Assembly (NCBI GenBank): GCA_031763025.1
Contig: JASSKH010000014.1
Span: 12,161,201-12,225,200 of the forward strand
Reading direction: 5' to 3'
Length of the DNA: 64,000 bases
Source: Macrocystis pyrifera
Taxonomy: Eukaryota > Sar > Phaeophyceae > Laminariales > Laminariaceae
This document shows positions 44,101 through 56,100 of the stretch, piece after piece. Each line of letters starts with the position of its first letter. Position 1 is the first letter of the stretch. The notes beneath the pieces were generated by a model that worked only from the letters and a program-made list of their open reading frames with translations, was not told where the DNA came from and ran no database searches. Position numbers and translations under genes: made by a program.

Positions 44101-47100
44101 TACCTATGGCTGGCTGGAAAGCATGATGATCACAGCATCGGTCACGCAATAGCCTACTGTAATAGCCTACTGTGTAAGCACTCCCAAGAGTCTATTGTGA
44201 GCAGGGTTGGCTATTTGTGGACGAAGTTGGCACCTATGGCTGGCTATTGACGGAAATCGCTGCCGAAAAAGACGAACGTTTCACGTCTATTGTTTGAAAC
44301 TACAGTATGCCTATCGCGGTTGCTTCCCCCGAGATCTATTCTTCAAGACGGCTAGTTACGCATCGCAGCCCGGTGGTGCTGGGTTAGAGGCTGAAACCGT
44401 TATTACGGGGGACCATAGTAAACAGGACCAAATATTGTTCGTAAAAATAGGTAAATGTATAGGTTTTTGTGTGTACCGTAGGTCCTATTTGCTATGGTCC
44501 CCCGTAATAGGACTAGAGTTGCCACAGCGCCTTAGGGAGCGGCACATTTCGCTAGCAACATTGGCACTTCTTGTGGTGCAAGCCGCTCGCCCCAGATGGT
44601 CGGTGGAACCGCCCTGCCCATTTCGTTTTTGTTCGTGCCTGGACCTCCTATCACGGCTCATGAACACCCTGCCTGAACACAGTCGCATGACACGAATCTG
44701 TATCGCTGTCTCAGGGAAAGGCGCTTGCGGAGCTTCAAGGCCGCTACGCAGAGACCGCAACGAAGGTGGGAAAAAAAAAAAACTAAGCACGAGCGAACGT
44801 AGCTATTTCACTTTTATCGCTTGTGTAAAGACTAGTCCACGTAGTTCCTAGCTTGCGCACAATAGTCCACGTAATCGTTTGTTTGCATAATAGTCCACAC
44901 ACGCGACCGCTTGCCCAAAGCATGCCAGCATTATCGCAGGCGCGGGGGGGCTTCCATGAGTCTACCCGACATACACTTATTTTTCTTTCCGTCACATTTA
45001 TGTTCTTCACCCTTATTACGGGAGACCATAGAAAAAGTAGGACCTACGGTACACACAAAAACCTACATATTCACCTATTTTTACTAGCAATATTTGGTCC
45101 TATTTACTATGGTCCCCCGTAATGGCCGTAACTCAGTTCGGGCGTCGCATACTATTATTACGGGATTCTATAGTTAACAGGACCTATGGCATACATAAAA
45201 ACCTATATATTTAGGTATTTTTACTAACAATATTTGGTCCTGTTAACTATGGACCCCCGTAAGAATAGGCCACCCCCGTCACTACGGCATGCGCGTACGC
45301 GCCTTAGAAGGAATTTTGTACTCGCGATAAGGGTTCAGCACTTGCTTCCCTCGTCGACTCGCGCCGAACTATGCTCGGCGCCGGTTCAAAGAGGAAGTCG
45401 AGACATCTGCATGCCATCGTCCGTCGCGCTTCAACACATCGTTCCGAGAGTAGTTTCCTGTTTCGTTACTGCGATGTTAAGCTCGCACTTGCGGGCTTGA
45501 ATCGATTTGGGGAGGGCATAAGAAAACAGTCTTTTTTTACTTAACCACGGATGGCCATCTGCAAAAAAAAAAAAAAAAAAAACAATGCGCCGGGCTGGAC
45601 GTAACAGGCGTTTTTTTTTTCGGGCCCCTTCCCAAATGTTTGGTCTATGATACTTGGATATGCCGTGCGTCCACCTCTGCGGCGCTACAACATCCGTTCG
45701 TATTTCACAAACGCGTTAGTCCCAGTGACGGCTTCACACCTACAGATCAGACAGATCATGATCTAGATCATCTGGTTCCTCGCCTGCCATTGTCAGAGGC
45801 TGTGCATGATCTGTACAGTACAGATCCAGCCCAGGACATTTGTGCTGTCGATGCTGCAGATTGTGTGGGCCCCAACCTGGTAACATTAGCTACTGTGGTA
45901 GATCAAACAAGGTCGGGAATAGTTGATATATCTGCTTTGAAATATGTAGATCATCAGGTGTGAACGATCTGTATATGATCTGTACATGATCTGTCAGATG
46001 ATCTGTCCGAGACGTGAAACATGTGTACGCCTGTATCGCGACGAAACCCCAACATTGCTGCGTTTTTCACTTCGAGAACATGGCCTGTGGTGGTGCGGCC
46101 CGCTCTTGCCACTTGTGTGTCTATCACATTCAGCCGACTCTCTAGTATCGTGATACATTATTATTTACCAGGTAGTGGGCGGGAAATTGCTGCGTAAAGG
46201 ACTTGAACGGTAGGTATACCAACGGCTCTATCGTCGCGAACGGTGGGAGACGAACGGCTCTTTGTACGATCTCGAACAGTAGGGAGTCCTACGACTGTAC
46301 GATATCGAAGGACAGGAAACCAACGGCTCTATCGGCTGCGAACGCGGGACAATCGAAGGCAAATATTTGTAATGAGACGCGGTCAGCCCCACTCTATCAA
46401 TGAAAATAACATTGCCCGGTCAGATCGACGGGTGTTCGACAAGATCTGACGGGAAGTTTACCTTATGAATCCTGTCGACGGTCCTCGTAGAGCCGCCCGC
46501 GGTACCGACTATCCCCCAAGAGAAAAACGCCCACACAACTCTACAAGTGCGCTCGCGCAGAGCGTTTTGCTGACTCAAGCAATCCGCCACCATCGATCGT
46601 TTCAGATAAATATACGTTTCATTGCGCCCGCGTCGGCGAGGGAAGAAAGGTTTGAAAGGCTCTCGCGACAAAAAAATGCAAGGCACACGAACCATGCTGG
46701 GGACGGGGGCGGGAGAAGAGCCTACTATGCATGTGACCCCGGATTTTGATATACGGCTACAGCAGTAGGGGGTGGGGGAGAAACAAACAAACAAACAAAC
46801 AAACAAACAAACAAAAGCCAAAAGAAAAACACTCGTACGAGTATCGCACGGTCACCACCCACGCTCGTACAGATCGGCCAAGTGCGAGTTCACTCCCTCC
46901 CCTTGACGGATGACGCGCTCCACCTCAATGCACGTAAGCAACAAAAACCTCGCCCATGATGTATTATATCCCAGGCGGCGGCGTCATCGAGAGAGGTCCA
47001 CGGCGCTAGGGAGCTGGCGGAAAACTTGAGGCTGGAGGCGGCGGAGAGCAGGTGAAGCCGGGTCTTGGCCCCAACACCTCCCCCCGCACTAACTCATTCG

Positions 47101-50100
47101 GCGCTGCCATCCATGTTCAAGAAAACATGCCTCACAAGCGGTTCTCAGTGGGACGCGGCTCACCCTTCACGCGACTCGCCCAACACCTCACCGTTCGCGT
47201 CGCGCTTGGCGCAAGCAATGCCTGCTTGGTCGGTGAAAGCCGACGTGCTCCGTCCCGGAATTGGAGGGATGCGAGGGAGGGTCTATGGTCCTACATACGC
47301 CTACGGCCACGCATGCACGAGACGAGTACACCCCCCCGCCCTCGCTACACATTGTTAGCACGTGAGGAATGACTCCTCTCCAGTAGACGCTGTTCGTGAA
47401 AGGCTTTGAGACGGGGGGCATGTTGAAGCACGCCGTGCCAGAACGGAAAAAAAAAAGGAAAGCGGCGGCGCATCGTGTTGGAAAAACGTAGGCGCCCTAA
47501 GCTACGAACAAGCCGCGACAAAAACGTATACCTGGTACGTATTTACACCGAGCGTGCACGAAAAAAAAAGGAGATGAAACGATATTTCAACGTTCTCACG
47601 TTAGCTCCTTTCCCTCGAATATAGCACGTGGCCACGAAAAAAAAAAACAGGCCAAACGAAAAAAGGCGTCTCAACGAAAGAAAAACAAGCACGTACGTAC
47701 CTGGTCGCAAAAAAACATACGTGTACCGCAGCGCCACCATGAAAGAGACCTACCCGGTACCACCATACCATGGTAAATATATATACCATATTATATATAT
47801 ATTCTGGTGCGTTGAAGCTGAAGGCTTGCGTAAAAGAGGTGCCTTCGATGTCTAACATGACGAACAGACGTGTCGTGTAGACAAAAGACTTCTCCGAATC
47901 GAGTCGGGTCAACACACCCACGCGCTTCGAGGGACCGTGTTGTGGCAGCGGGCTGTTGTGCTTTTGCAAAGGCGATGACGGGCTAAATTGACAAATGCTT
48001 CGATGTGTATTTTTTTTTTTATGTGTGAGCTTGACGCTTTTATGGCAAACTGCAGTCAGCCCCGTTCTGGGAAGAAACCATTCAAATGCTGAGCAGTTCG
48101 TCACCCAAACGTGACTGCAGCAACAAAATGGGTCAAGCCACACAGTTTTCACCAATCCGCAGGAGAACAAACCAAAATAAAGTAAAACCGATGAGTATCA
48201 TATGTACAAGGCGCCTAACCCTTCACGCTTTGCGGGCGGCTATCCGCCGCCCGCCACGCTCGCTCAAGGGAGTCAAACAGAACAAAGTGTGAAACAGACA
48301 GACGAGATGCTCATGATGTGGCGCAATGGGTGACTTGCAAATGCCGAGGGTTTCGTCGCGCAGGAAAAAACACGCCTGGGTTGTGACGTGGTTATATGCA
48401 CGATTTGCAGATGCCAAGAGCTAAATGGCACAGGACTAATCATGCCGGCTCCACACGTTGCCATATTAAATTCAGTGTGGGAGGGACTCTCCCGCTCAGA
48501 TTTTGGTTGTTTTTCGATGCTGACTCGAGTTCTGGAGATCTATGTCTTGACCTTGTTTCAACTCGTGCAGAAAAAAAAAACACTGCTGTGGGATTTTTTG
48601 CCTCGGGTTTGGTGTGAACTGAGCTGAACTGGGCACGATTTTTTTTTATAAAAGAAAAATTGTGCCGCAAGTAATCGAAGAAGGACGCCCGGAAGGTTCT
48701 CCGAGAGGCAGAGCTAGGCAGGCGTGTTCATCTCTGAGAGCCGCAGCACGGCGTTTTTGATCAAGTGTGGCCACGGACAAATTACTTGCCGAGGTAACTA
48801 AAAGTAATAAAGTCTATTGGATGTACCGGCTCTAACGACTCCCGTTACAACGCACCTGGTACAGCTCGCGAGCGTCGACCATGGAGGCGGCCCTTGCTCA
48901 GGCGGCGCGTGAGACATCTGCTCTTAATGGCGCACTCTCCAGGTAAAGTGGTGCATGCGTTCTACGATAGAGGTTCACCCTCAATGTTCTGAGATTCATG
49001 CTGTATGTCCCTTCACGGTAACATACATGCGGAACTCAACGGGGACAAGCATACGAATACGACTGACGCCTGCACGCGCCTCATACGTGTACGTACGCAC
49101 TATGCCCGACAGTGTGGAGCACAAGTTACAGACTCATCATCCTTCAACTGGCGCCCGGTCAGGACGCCGTGGTGGCTCATAATTGTTTGTTTTCCCTGAT
49201 GTGATACCTCTTTACCTCTATGGTAAAACGTCTCGGTACCGGTAAAATGCCGTTGAGAGGACCGTTGAGAAGACCGTTGAGGGGTTTACTCAGGGATGCG
49301 CAACCGATTTTCAGCGCTCGATTTTTCCCCGAACGGGAAGGTTAAGGTTGGTTGCCGATACCAAAAACATTTTTTTTTTGGTCGGGAACTATCGGGTCGA
49401 GAGGGAGAGCCTATGCTGTACGCACCCGGTAGTGTTACCACGAGCCTTGACCCTTGTCCAACACAACCAGCCGTCAACGAGAAAATATTCGCCTATATAC
49501 GCCAGGCACGCCATTCGCACGGCAGGAAGGAAACCCGCGTGGGAGCTGAAAGTAGTATACGTGGCTTCCGTAGGAAGCAGCGATGCCTTACACCTCGCAC
49601 CGACTCGGAGGTTGGCCACCAAAAGTGAAAAAAAGACATTCGTTCGTCGCAGGACGGAAACTCGCAGGACGGAAAATCGCACGACGGAAAATCGCAGGAC
49701 GGAAAACCCGCGTGGGAACTGAAGGCGACGATACCTTCCTTGCACCTCGAACCGACTATTACGGGGGTCCATAGTTAACGGGACCAAATATTGTTAGTAA
49801 AAATAGGTAAATATATAGGTTTTTATGTACACCATAGGTCCTATTAACTATGGACCCCCCTAATAGTAAGAAGGGGGCCGCGCTGAAAGCACGCACAAAC
49901 GACACACAAAAAAAAAAAAACGTTTTGTAATACCGCGCGCATGCGTGGAACCGCGCACCAGGGCGAATGAAGAAGCAACGAGAAGGAAGGACGAAGCCGG
50001 GAAGGCCGCGGAAGAGACCCACCGCCTGCGCGTGCAGCTCCAGCTAGCGCGGGACAGCTCCACGAACGCCGAGGTCAGCGACGTAGAACGGGGCGGGTCT

Positions 50101-53100
50101 GGGCGGTAGCTCGCGGTTTTCTCGCCTCGGCCCATGGGGCGTAGGTTAAGCCGCACTCCGGCCGCCAATAATAGTCCCCCGTTTTTCAATGTTAACATGA
50201 GAATCCGAATGGAGAGCAACACGGTGCTTGCAAACAATTTGGTTGGAACTAAACTCGGTCGGTCGTTTCAAGGACTATTGTTTTCCTACACTAAGATGAA
50301 CCACGGAGCCAGCGGTGGAACTTTCCAAAGAGTTTTGTTCTGGCCCAACCCAAGAATACTCGTGTTAAAAGGCGGTAATTCGGCCACCTTTTGGCTAGTT
50401 TTTCTTGGGGTTGGGTTAATCGAGCTGGGGTCGTTTATATTTTTTAGAAAGCAGGCCGCACGAGGCTCAACCGATTTGAGTCCGAAACAATTGCCGATAT
50501 TTGGCAACACCCAAATTCTGCCGGACAGAGTGACACATGGGAGACCGGTCTTGTCGCGCGCGTCAAGGCCTATTGTGAACGTACTATATCATGTTTAGTG
50601 TAGGGTTGCCGTCAGGTCAGTCGAGGCGGTCAAAGCCATTAAGGCAGGTTTCGATTGTTTTTTGCCCCTAGCTTCAGATAAGAGAACCCTCTCCCCACCC
50701 CCCGTGGTATTGCGTTCGAAGGGTTTTGTTTACGTCTTGCTTCCCCCTTGGAAAAGAAAGGGCGTCAACGAGACGCGAAAACAGATGCGCCATGCCCCTC
50801 TGTGTGCGCCCCCCGCGACGCGCCATCACCAGGCTAACCGCCCGCCGCCCATGCCTGCTGGAACAAAAAACGAGGTTGTCTCTTTCTCTCTCGAAAAATC
50901 GACGCCGTGTTTTTTTTTTTTTTTCAAACCCTGTCAAGACAGCCCTTTACATGATCATATATTTCAGTATAATTCCAAGTAATTTGTCCCAAAAATGGGA
51001 GTGGTGTGTTACTTGTCAGCCGGAAAATCATCAAAAGAACGGCGGGGGGGGGGGGGGGGGGAGGAGGGGATGTACTCGACATCGTGCATGGCCGTAGTCG
51101 TATGACCATAGTCTCTCGCATCTCTGCAAGGTCGGGACGGAGCATGTCGGGTTTTCAACGTAAAAGAGCGCGGGCGGGGTGGAGGCGGGGGGGGGGGGGG
51201 GGGGGCACCCAGTACTGCTGCTGGGTATATATATTACGACGCGGTCTCCAGCAGACCTGATTGAACGGTCGTGGACGGGATCGCGCAGCAGCGTGGTCGT
51301 GCCTGTTGTCGGAAAGGAAGGAAGGAAGGGAACGGAAAAAACGCGCCGCAAGGGTAGAACGGGGATCAAACCCGAGAGCAACGCCCACCAAAAATCGCAT
51401 CCAACTTTACCTTGATTGCCACGCAGTGTTTTGCCTCTGGTTCTCGGTTCCCCCTTGATTTGATGTTTGGCCGTTGTCTGGGTACGTTCGGGTCAAGCGA
51501 CCACGGCTGGTGAGAGACAGACCAGCGCTCATGGTTGATATGCGACCATGATTGGCAGGCGATCATGGGTGATAAGGCGATCCTGGTTGGGAGGAGAAGA
51601 GGGGTCACGGTTGGCAGGGGGAGGGGGGGGGGGGCGGAAGGAAGGCATGTCAGAGCCGAGCTATTGCAGTGCGTATTGGGGTTGCACTCGTCAGCCCAAA
51701 CATTTGGCAACCATTGTAAATTTCGATCTGGCGCGTATCTCAACCATTGTCCGATAGATGCCTACGCAGCCCTTATGGGACTGCTGCTGCGTGCATTAGA
51801 CGGTTAAACCACCACCACTGTTACCTTATTGTTTTGTTTTTCCATCGCATGTATTGCCTTCGCCCATCTTGCTCCAGCTCCCTCCTGGTGGAGTCGTAAG
51901 AACTCAGATCCGGGGGTCGCACACACACGCGGGATTTTCTCCCCCCCCCCCCCTCTCGCCCACTGTGTTTGGTGCGTTGGCATTCCTATCGCGAGAGCAA
52001 CTTCAGCCTTTCTTCCCTCGTCGACTATTAATAGCGTCGATTCTCCTGCGAAAACTATCCCACAACATCTCCTCGTGATGTGTCCCCCGAAAGTGCGGGC
52101 GGATGCAGTATACGCAGGGGTTGGTTCGATCCCTCAGGGCGCAAATCACCTGGTCTTGTCGTGGGGTGCTGTTTTCAGCATGTAGTAAAAGCGTGTGAAA
52201 ACCGCCGCGAGCAGTGATAGTTCTTCATGTCCAACAGGAGGCAAAAAAAGCCCGCCTCGTGTACACGTAGAGGGACGGCGGCCGCTATAGCACATACAGC
52301 AGGCCCTCGTTTTAGGCGGCGAGAAGCCTCCGGCCCTATACAGTACACAGCTTAATCTAGGGCGCCGATAACCCCAGAACTCCCCCCATCTCACGGGCCT
52401 CGACTACGGCGTGTAGCAGCATGAGCTTCAACGTCAATCGCTCCGATTGATGGTAAACGTTCCCAGAAGAACAGCAGAAACGAGGGAAACGAAGGGAAGC
52501 CGAGGAAAAAGAGGACACCTGCTGTGTGCAATAGACCTCGTGCCCTTCTTCTGCACTTGTCGCTCTGCCCCAAACGGCCTCGGAAAAAAAAAAGAGAAGA
52601 TCTCTGTGCGGTAGTAGGGCACCCACTTCAGGACCACCCGGCGACAAACGCCATGTGTGGGGTCTTTTCTCTACTGATGGTCTTGCCTGTTCCTACATCT
52701 GCAAACAGCATCCCATGCTTCAGTAGTTCCAAGTATATTATTTCGTGGCGAGCCTATTTGCCTAACTGGTCCTCATATATCTCTCAAGAAAAGTAAAATC
52801 TTGAAGCGGATGATCTTAAAAGTGGAAACCCCGCTCGTACACTCCATCTAATCCGTCTCGATCTCGAATAAACGGGGCCTCGTCGTGTCAACCGGACGCT
52901 CTGCCGCGGTAAGGAACGTCTGCTTCGGGAGAAGGCCTCCTTCGAGAGCGTGACGGAGGGCCTCAGAGCGCGAGCGGCGGCTCTGGAGTCAGCCAACGCT
53001 TCCATCGAGCGGGAGATGAGAAACGGCCAGCAGGATGCTCTGGGAAGGTAAATGCAGACCCGTTTGGCGGTAGGGCAGGAAAAGATTACGAGAATCTACA

Positions 53101-56100
53101 CATGGTTTTTAGGCAATGTTTTTTCAGCGAAATTACTTTCTCCACGACCCTCTGCTGGACAGCGATATACCAGTAAGCATGTGTGCTGCCGCGGTACTGC
53201 TTGCTGTGCAAAACCTGGCTTGGGGTTTCATGTGCGGTAGGCGGTGGGAAGAGGGTGGGTTTCCTCCCTCACGTCTCTCGTGTGGCAGGCTGCATGGGCA
53301 GGAAATACGGCACACCGCCTCCGTCCCTGAAATACTCAGCAACCCGTTTCAATATGACTTACTTAAGCAACAACGCTATGAAGAGGTAGGGGGTTGGAAG
53401 TTTTAGGCGAAGTCATTCCTGGCGGACAGGGGTTATTCTTCGTCAACAACGGAGTTGCCTCTATACAACGTTATGTTCTCTTATCCTATCTGTACTCCAC
53501 TGCTAGTTTCGTTGCTTCTGGGTCTATGGTCATATGACTACGGCCATGCACGAAATTGAGCACACCCCCCCCCCCCCCCCCCCCCCCCCCGCTATGGTCA
53601 TACGATTACGGCCATTCATGATAATGAGATCACCCCCCCCCCCCCCCCGCCCGAGAAGATCCAGCTCACCCTTCATGCAACTCGCCCAACACCTCACGTT
53701 CCGCTTCTCGCTTGGCGCAAGCAATGTCTACCTGGTCGGTGAAAACCCGACATGCTCCGTCCCGGCATTGCAGGGATGCGAGGGTCTATGGTCATACGAC
53801 TACGGTCATGCATGATACTGGGTACACTCGCCACCCCCCCCCCCCCCCTTCGATACCGTAGTGCGATCCAAACAACCCATAAGTTTCGGTACAGAGTGGT
53901 ATCTATATACATGTAGCATACATACATGTATAGTGTATAGTATGGGGTTGTGCGTTATGGGGGCTGCGACAGAAAGAGATGAAATCATAAAATTATTTTT
54001 TTTGCTTTTGTTTTGTTGCTTCGGGAGAGAATATTCGGGAAATCATGAATTGTTTTTTTTTTGTTTTTATTGTCGAAAGAAAGCAATAACAACAAACAGC
54101 AACAAGAGCAACAAAAGCGGACACCGCAAGCACGCATGCATGCGTCCCGTCCGTCGATCGTTCTGCTGGCTGGCACCGACTGGAAAAAAACGTGTATCTT
54201 GCCAGAGGACGACGACCAACGCTATCGTAAAAAAGACAAAAACAAAAACAAAAATACATAAAAATAGCGGACCACTGAAACGGTGTTCTCGTCATAGGTC
54301 TCTATTGATTCACTCGGTCAATTGTTGGTCGGAAGGGGGCCAAGCATTGCCTTTTTTTGCTGCTAGAAGGTACCGTTCTTGAGTGTGTCTATTACGGGGG
54401 TCCATAGTTAACAGGACCTATGGTATACTTAAAAGCCTACATATTTACCTATTTTTACTAACAAAATTTGGTCCCATTAACTATGGACCCCCGTAATAGT
54501 AGCTACGTGTGTGGCGGGCGTGGAACACCGCAGGCTTTACGTGTGTCGAGAATGACAACGTCAAAAATATGATTAGTCAGAGTCGACTCGGTCCCGAGGT
54601 TTGTCCGGCTGTTCTCCCCCCTTGTGGTGGGGTGAGTGCGAGTTGTGTCGTCCATCCCTGGATAGATAAGCCTTTTTCCGTTCGTGTTGAATGACTGAAG
54701 AGACCGATGATGTTATCTAATTATGTATTTATTTATTTATTTATGTATGTATTTCTCTCTTGGTTTTGTTCATTTTTCTTCTGGGAATGTTCAATATGCT
54801 ACTGTCTGTATTCTGATAGGCCATTGTAGTGTCAATAGATCTCTGCAGTTCAATATGCTACTGTATTCCAATAGGCTACTGTAATCCAGTAGGCTACTGC
54901 TGTAGTCCGACAGTCTACCAAGTCCAACACGTCGCCTCGCTCATTTTCCTTGGTTTTCTTCTTCTTTTTGAGGATGTTTGTGAGTGGTCAACGTTGAACA
55001 TGCCACACAATAATGGTCGGATGGAAAACACAGTACAACTAAAAATAATACTCCCAATCATTGTTTAAGTCAGTGTTTGGGCAAAACTAAACATAGCTCA
55101 ACCATATAGCAACCATGGCCGAGGTCGACATAGACAATGGACCGAATTATTCGCGGCCATCCCTTCACCGTTTTTTCGTCCGGTGCCTCGGCTAGGCTCA
55201 GGGAGGCGGAGCGAGAGCGCGATGGAGCTCTGTACGAGGCGAGGAGGTCAGCCGAGCTCGCTGCATCGGCGGAGGCTTGGAGACAGAAGGAAATTTTCAG
55301 GGCAGATGCGTGAGTGATGCTCCTTTCTCGCTTGAACACGTGACGGGTGCCACAGCGATCAACAGCAAGTGCCGCACTGCTCTGGTCGCTTACGGGACGC
55401 AGGTGCAAGATGTAGAAATCACGGCACATCTGGGTACCGTAAGGAGCGTTTGAGTGCGCACAGGGATGCAATCGTTTTCTGCAGGGGTGATACAGTCCTA
55501 ACACAACTGCTGTGTGCTCGACCGGATCTCTCCGAAAACACCTATCGTTCGGCACTACTGATAGCAATCCTTCCCGTCCCGCGCAAACTCAACTCTTTTT
55601 TTCCCCCCATGATGCCAACTCGAAAGTGGCGCGCAAGGGTGCAGAGCCTCGCGGCATCTCTACCCAGCCAGAACGGAAAAATAGTTATTTCCTGGTATTT
55701 ATTTATTTATTTATTCATACAGTAGGCCTAGCCTCTAGGCCTATCAATCGGCAGCGAGCAGTACCGTGCTCTACTCGTGCACCTTTCACGAGAAGCTAGG
55801 ACGGGGGCAGGGGACGAGCAAGGTCGTCCTTCTCTTCTCTCTACCTCTGAACAATTGAAGCTATTTAGTTTCCGTCGGTAGAGCCCATGACTACAAATAA
55901 TTATAAATTCCGTCGGTTGTGAACCAAACAGGCATCTCACGTGAGCTTAGAGATACTACCCATTTATGAGGCACTGCTGTTGAGCCGTTAGTCTGGTGCT
56001 GTTTTGAAGCCACTTCGACGTCTTAATTGATTGTGACTAGCCCTATGAGTAGCTGTTGCCTTCCCCCGCCCCCCCGCCGCCCCCGTTGCTTCCGCATCGA

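Larger units (their letters stand above)
42802..44714 (+). other. Intron 10, with MITEs and short satellites
   Basis: About 1.9 kb. It contains a tRNA-like segment (43024-43094), two MITE family 1 copies (43510, 44401) and an AATAGCCTACTGT repeat field (43800-44220). Confidence 0.7.
44766..46974 (+). other. Intron 11, with two adjacent MITEs and a GATC-type repeat
   Basis: About 2.2 kb. MITE family 1 copies at 45014 and 45156 are only 32 bp apart. An A run lies at 45561-45580, a family E repeat at 45733-45960 and an (AAAC)n run at about 46787-46815. Confidence 0.7.
53048..55195 (+). other. Intron 15, with repeat D and a MITE
   Basis: About 2.1 kb. Repeat D copy 8 (53520-53840) with two poly-C runs, MITE family 1 copy k (54390), and a CAATATGCTACTGT / AATAGGCTACTG field at about 54785-54915. 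Confidence 0.65.

Noticed and set aside
53985..54382. Short frames around A/T-rich 54 kb region
   Set aside because: Driven by A runs and T runs. No conserved features.
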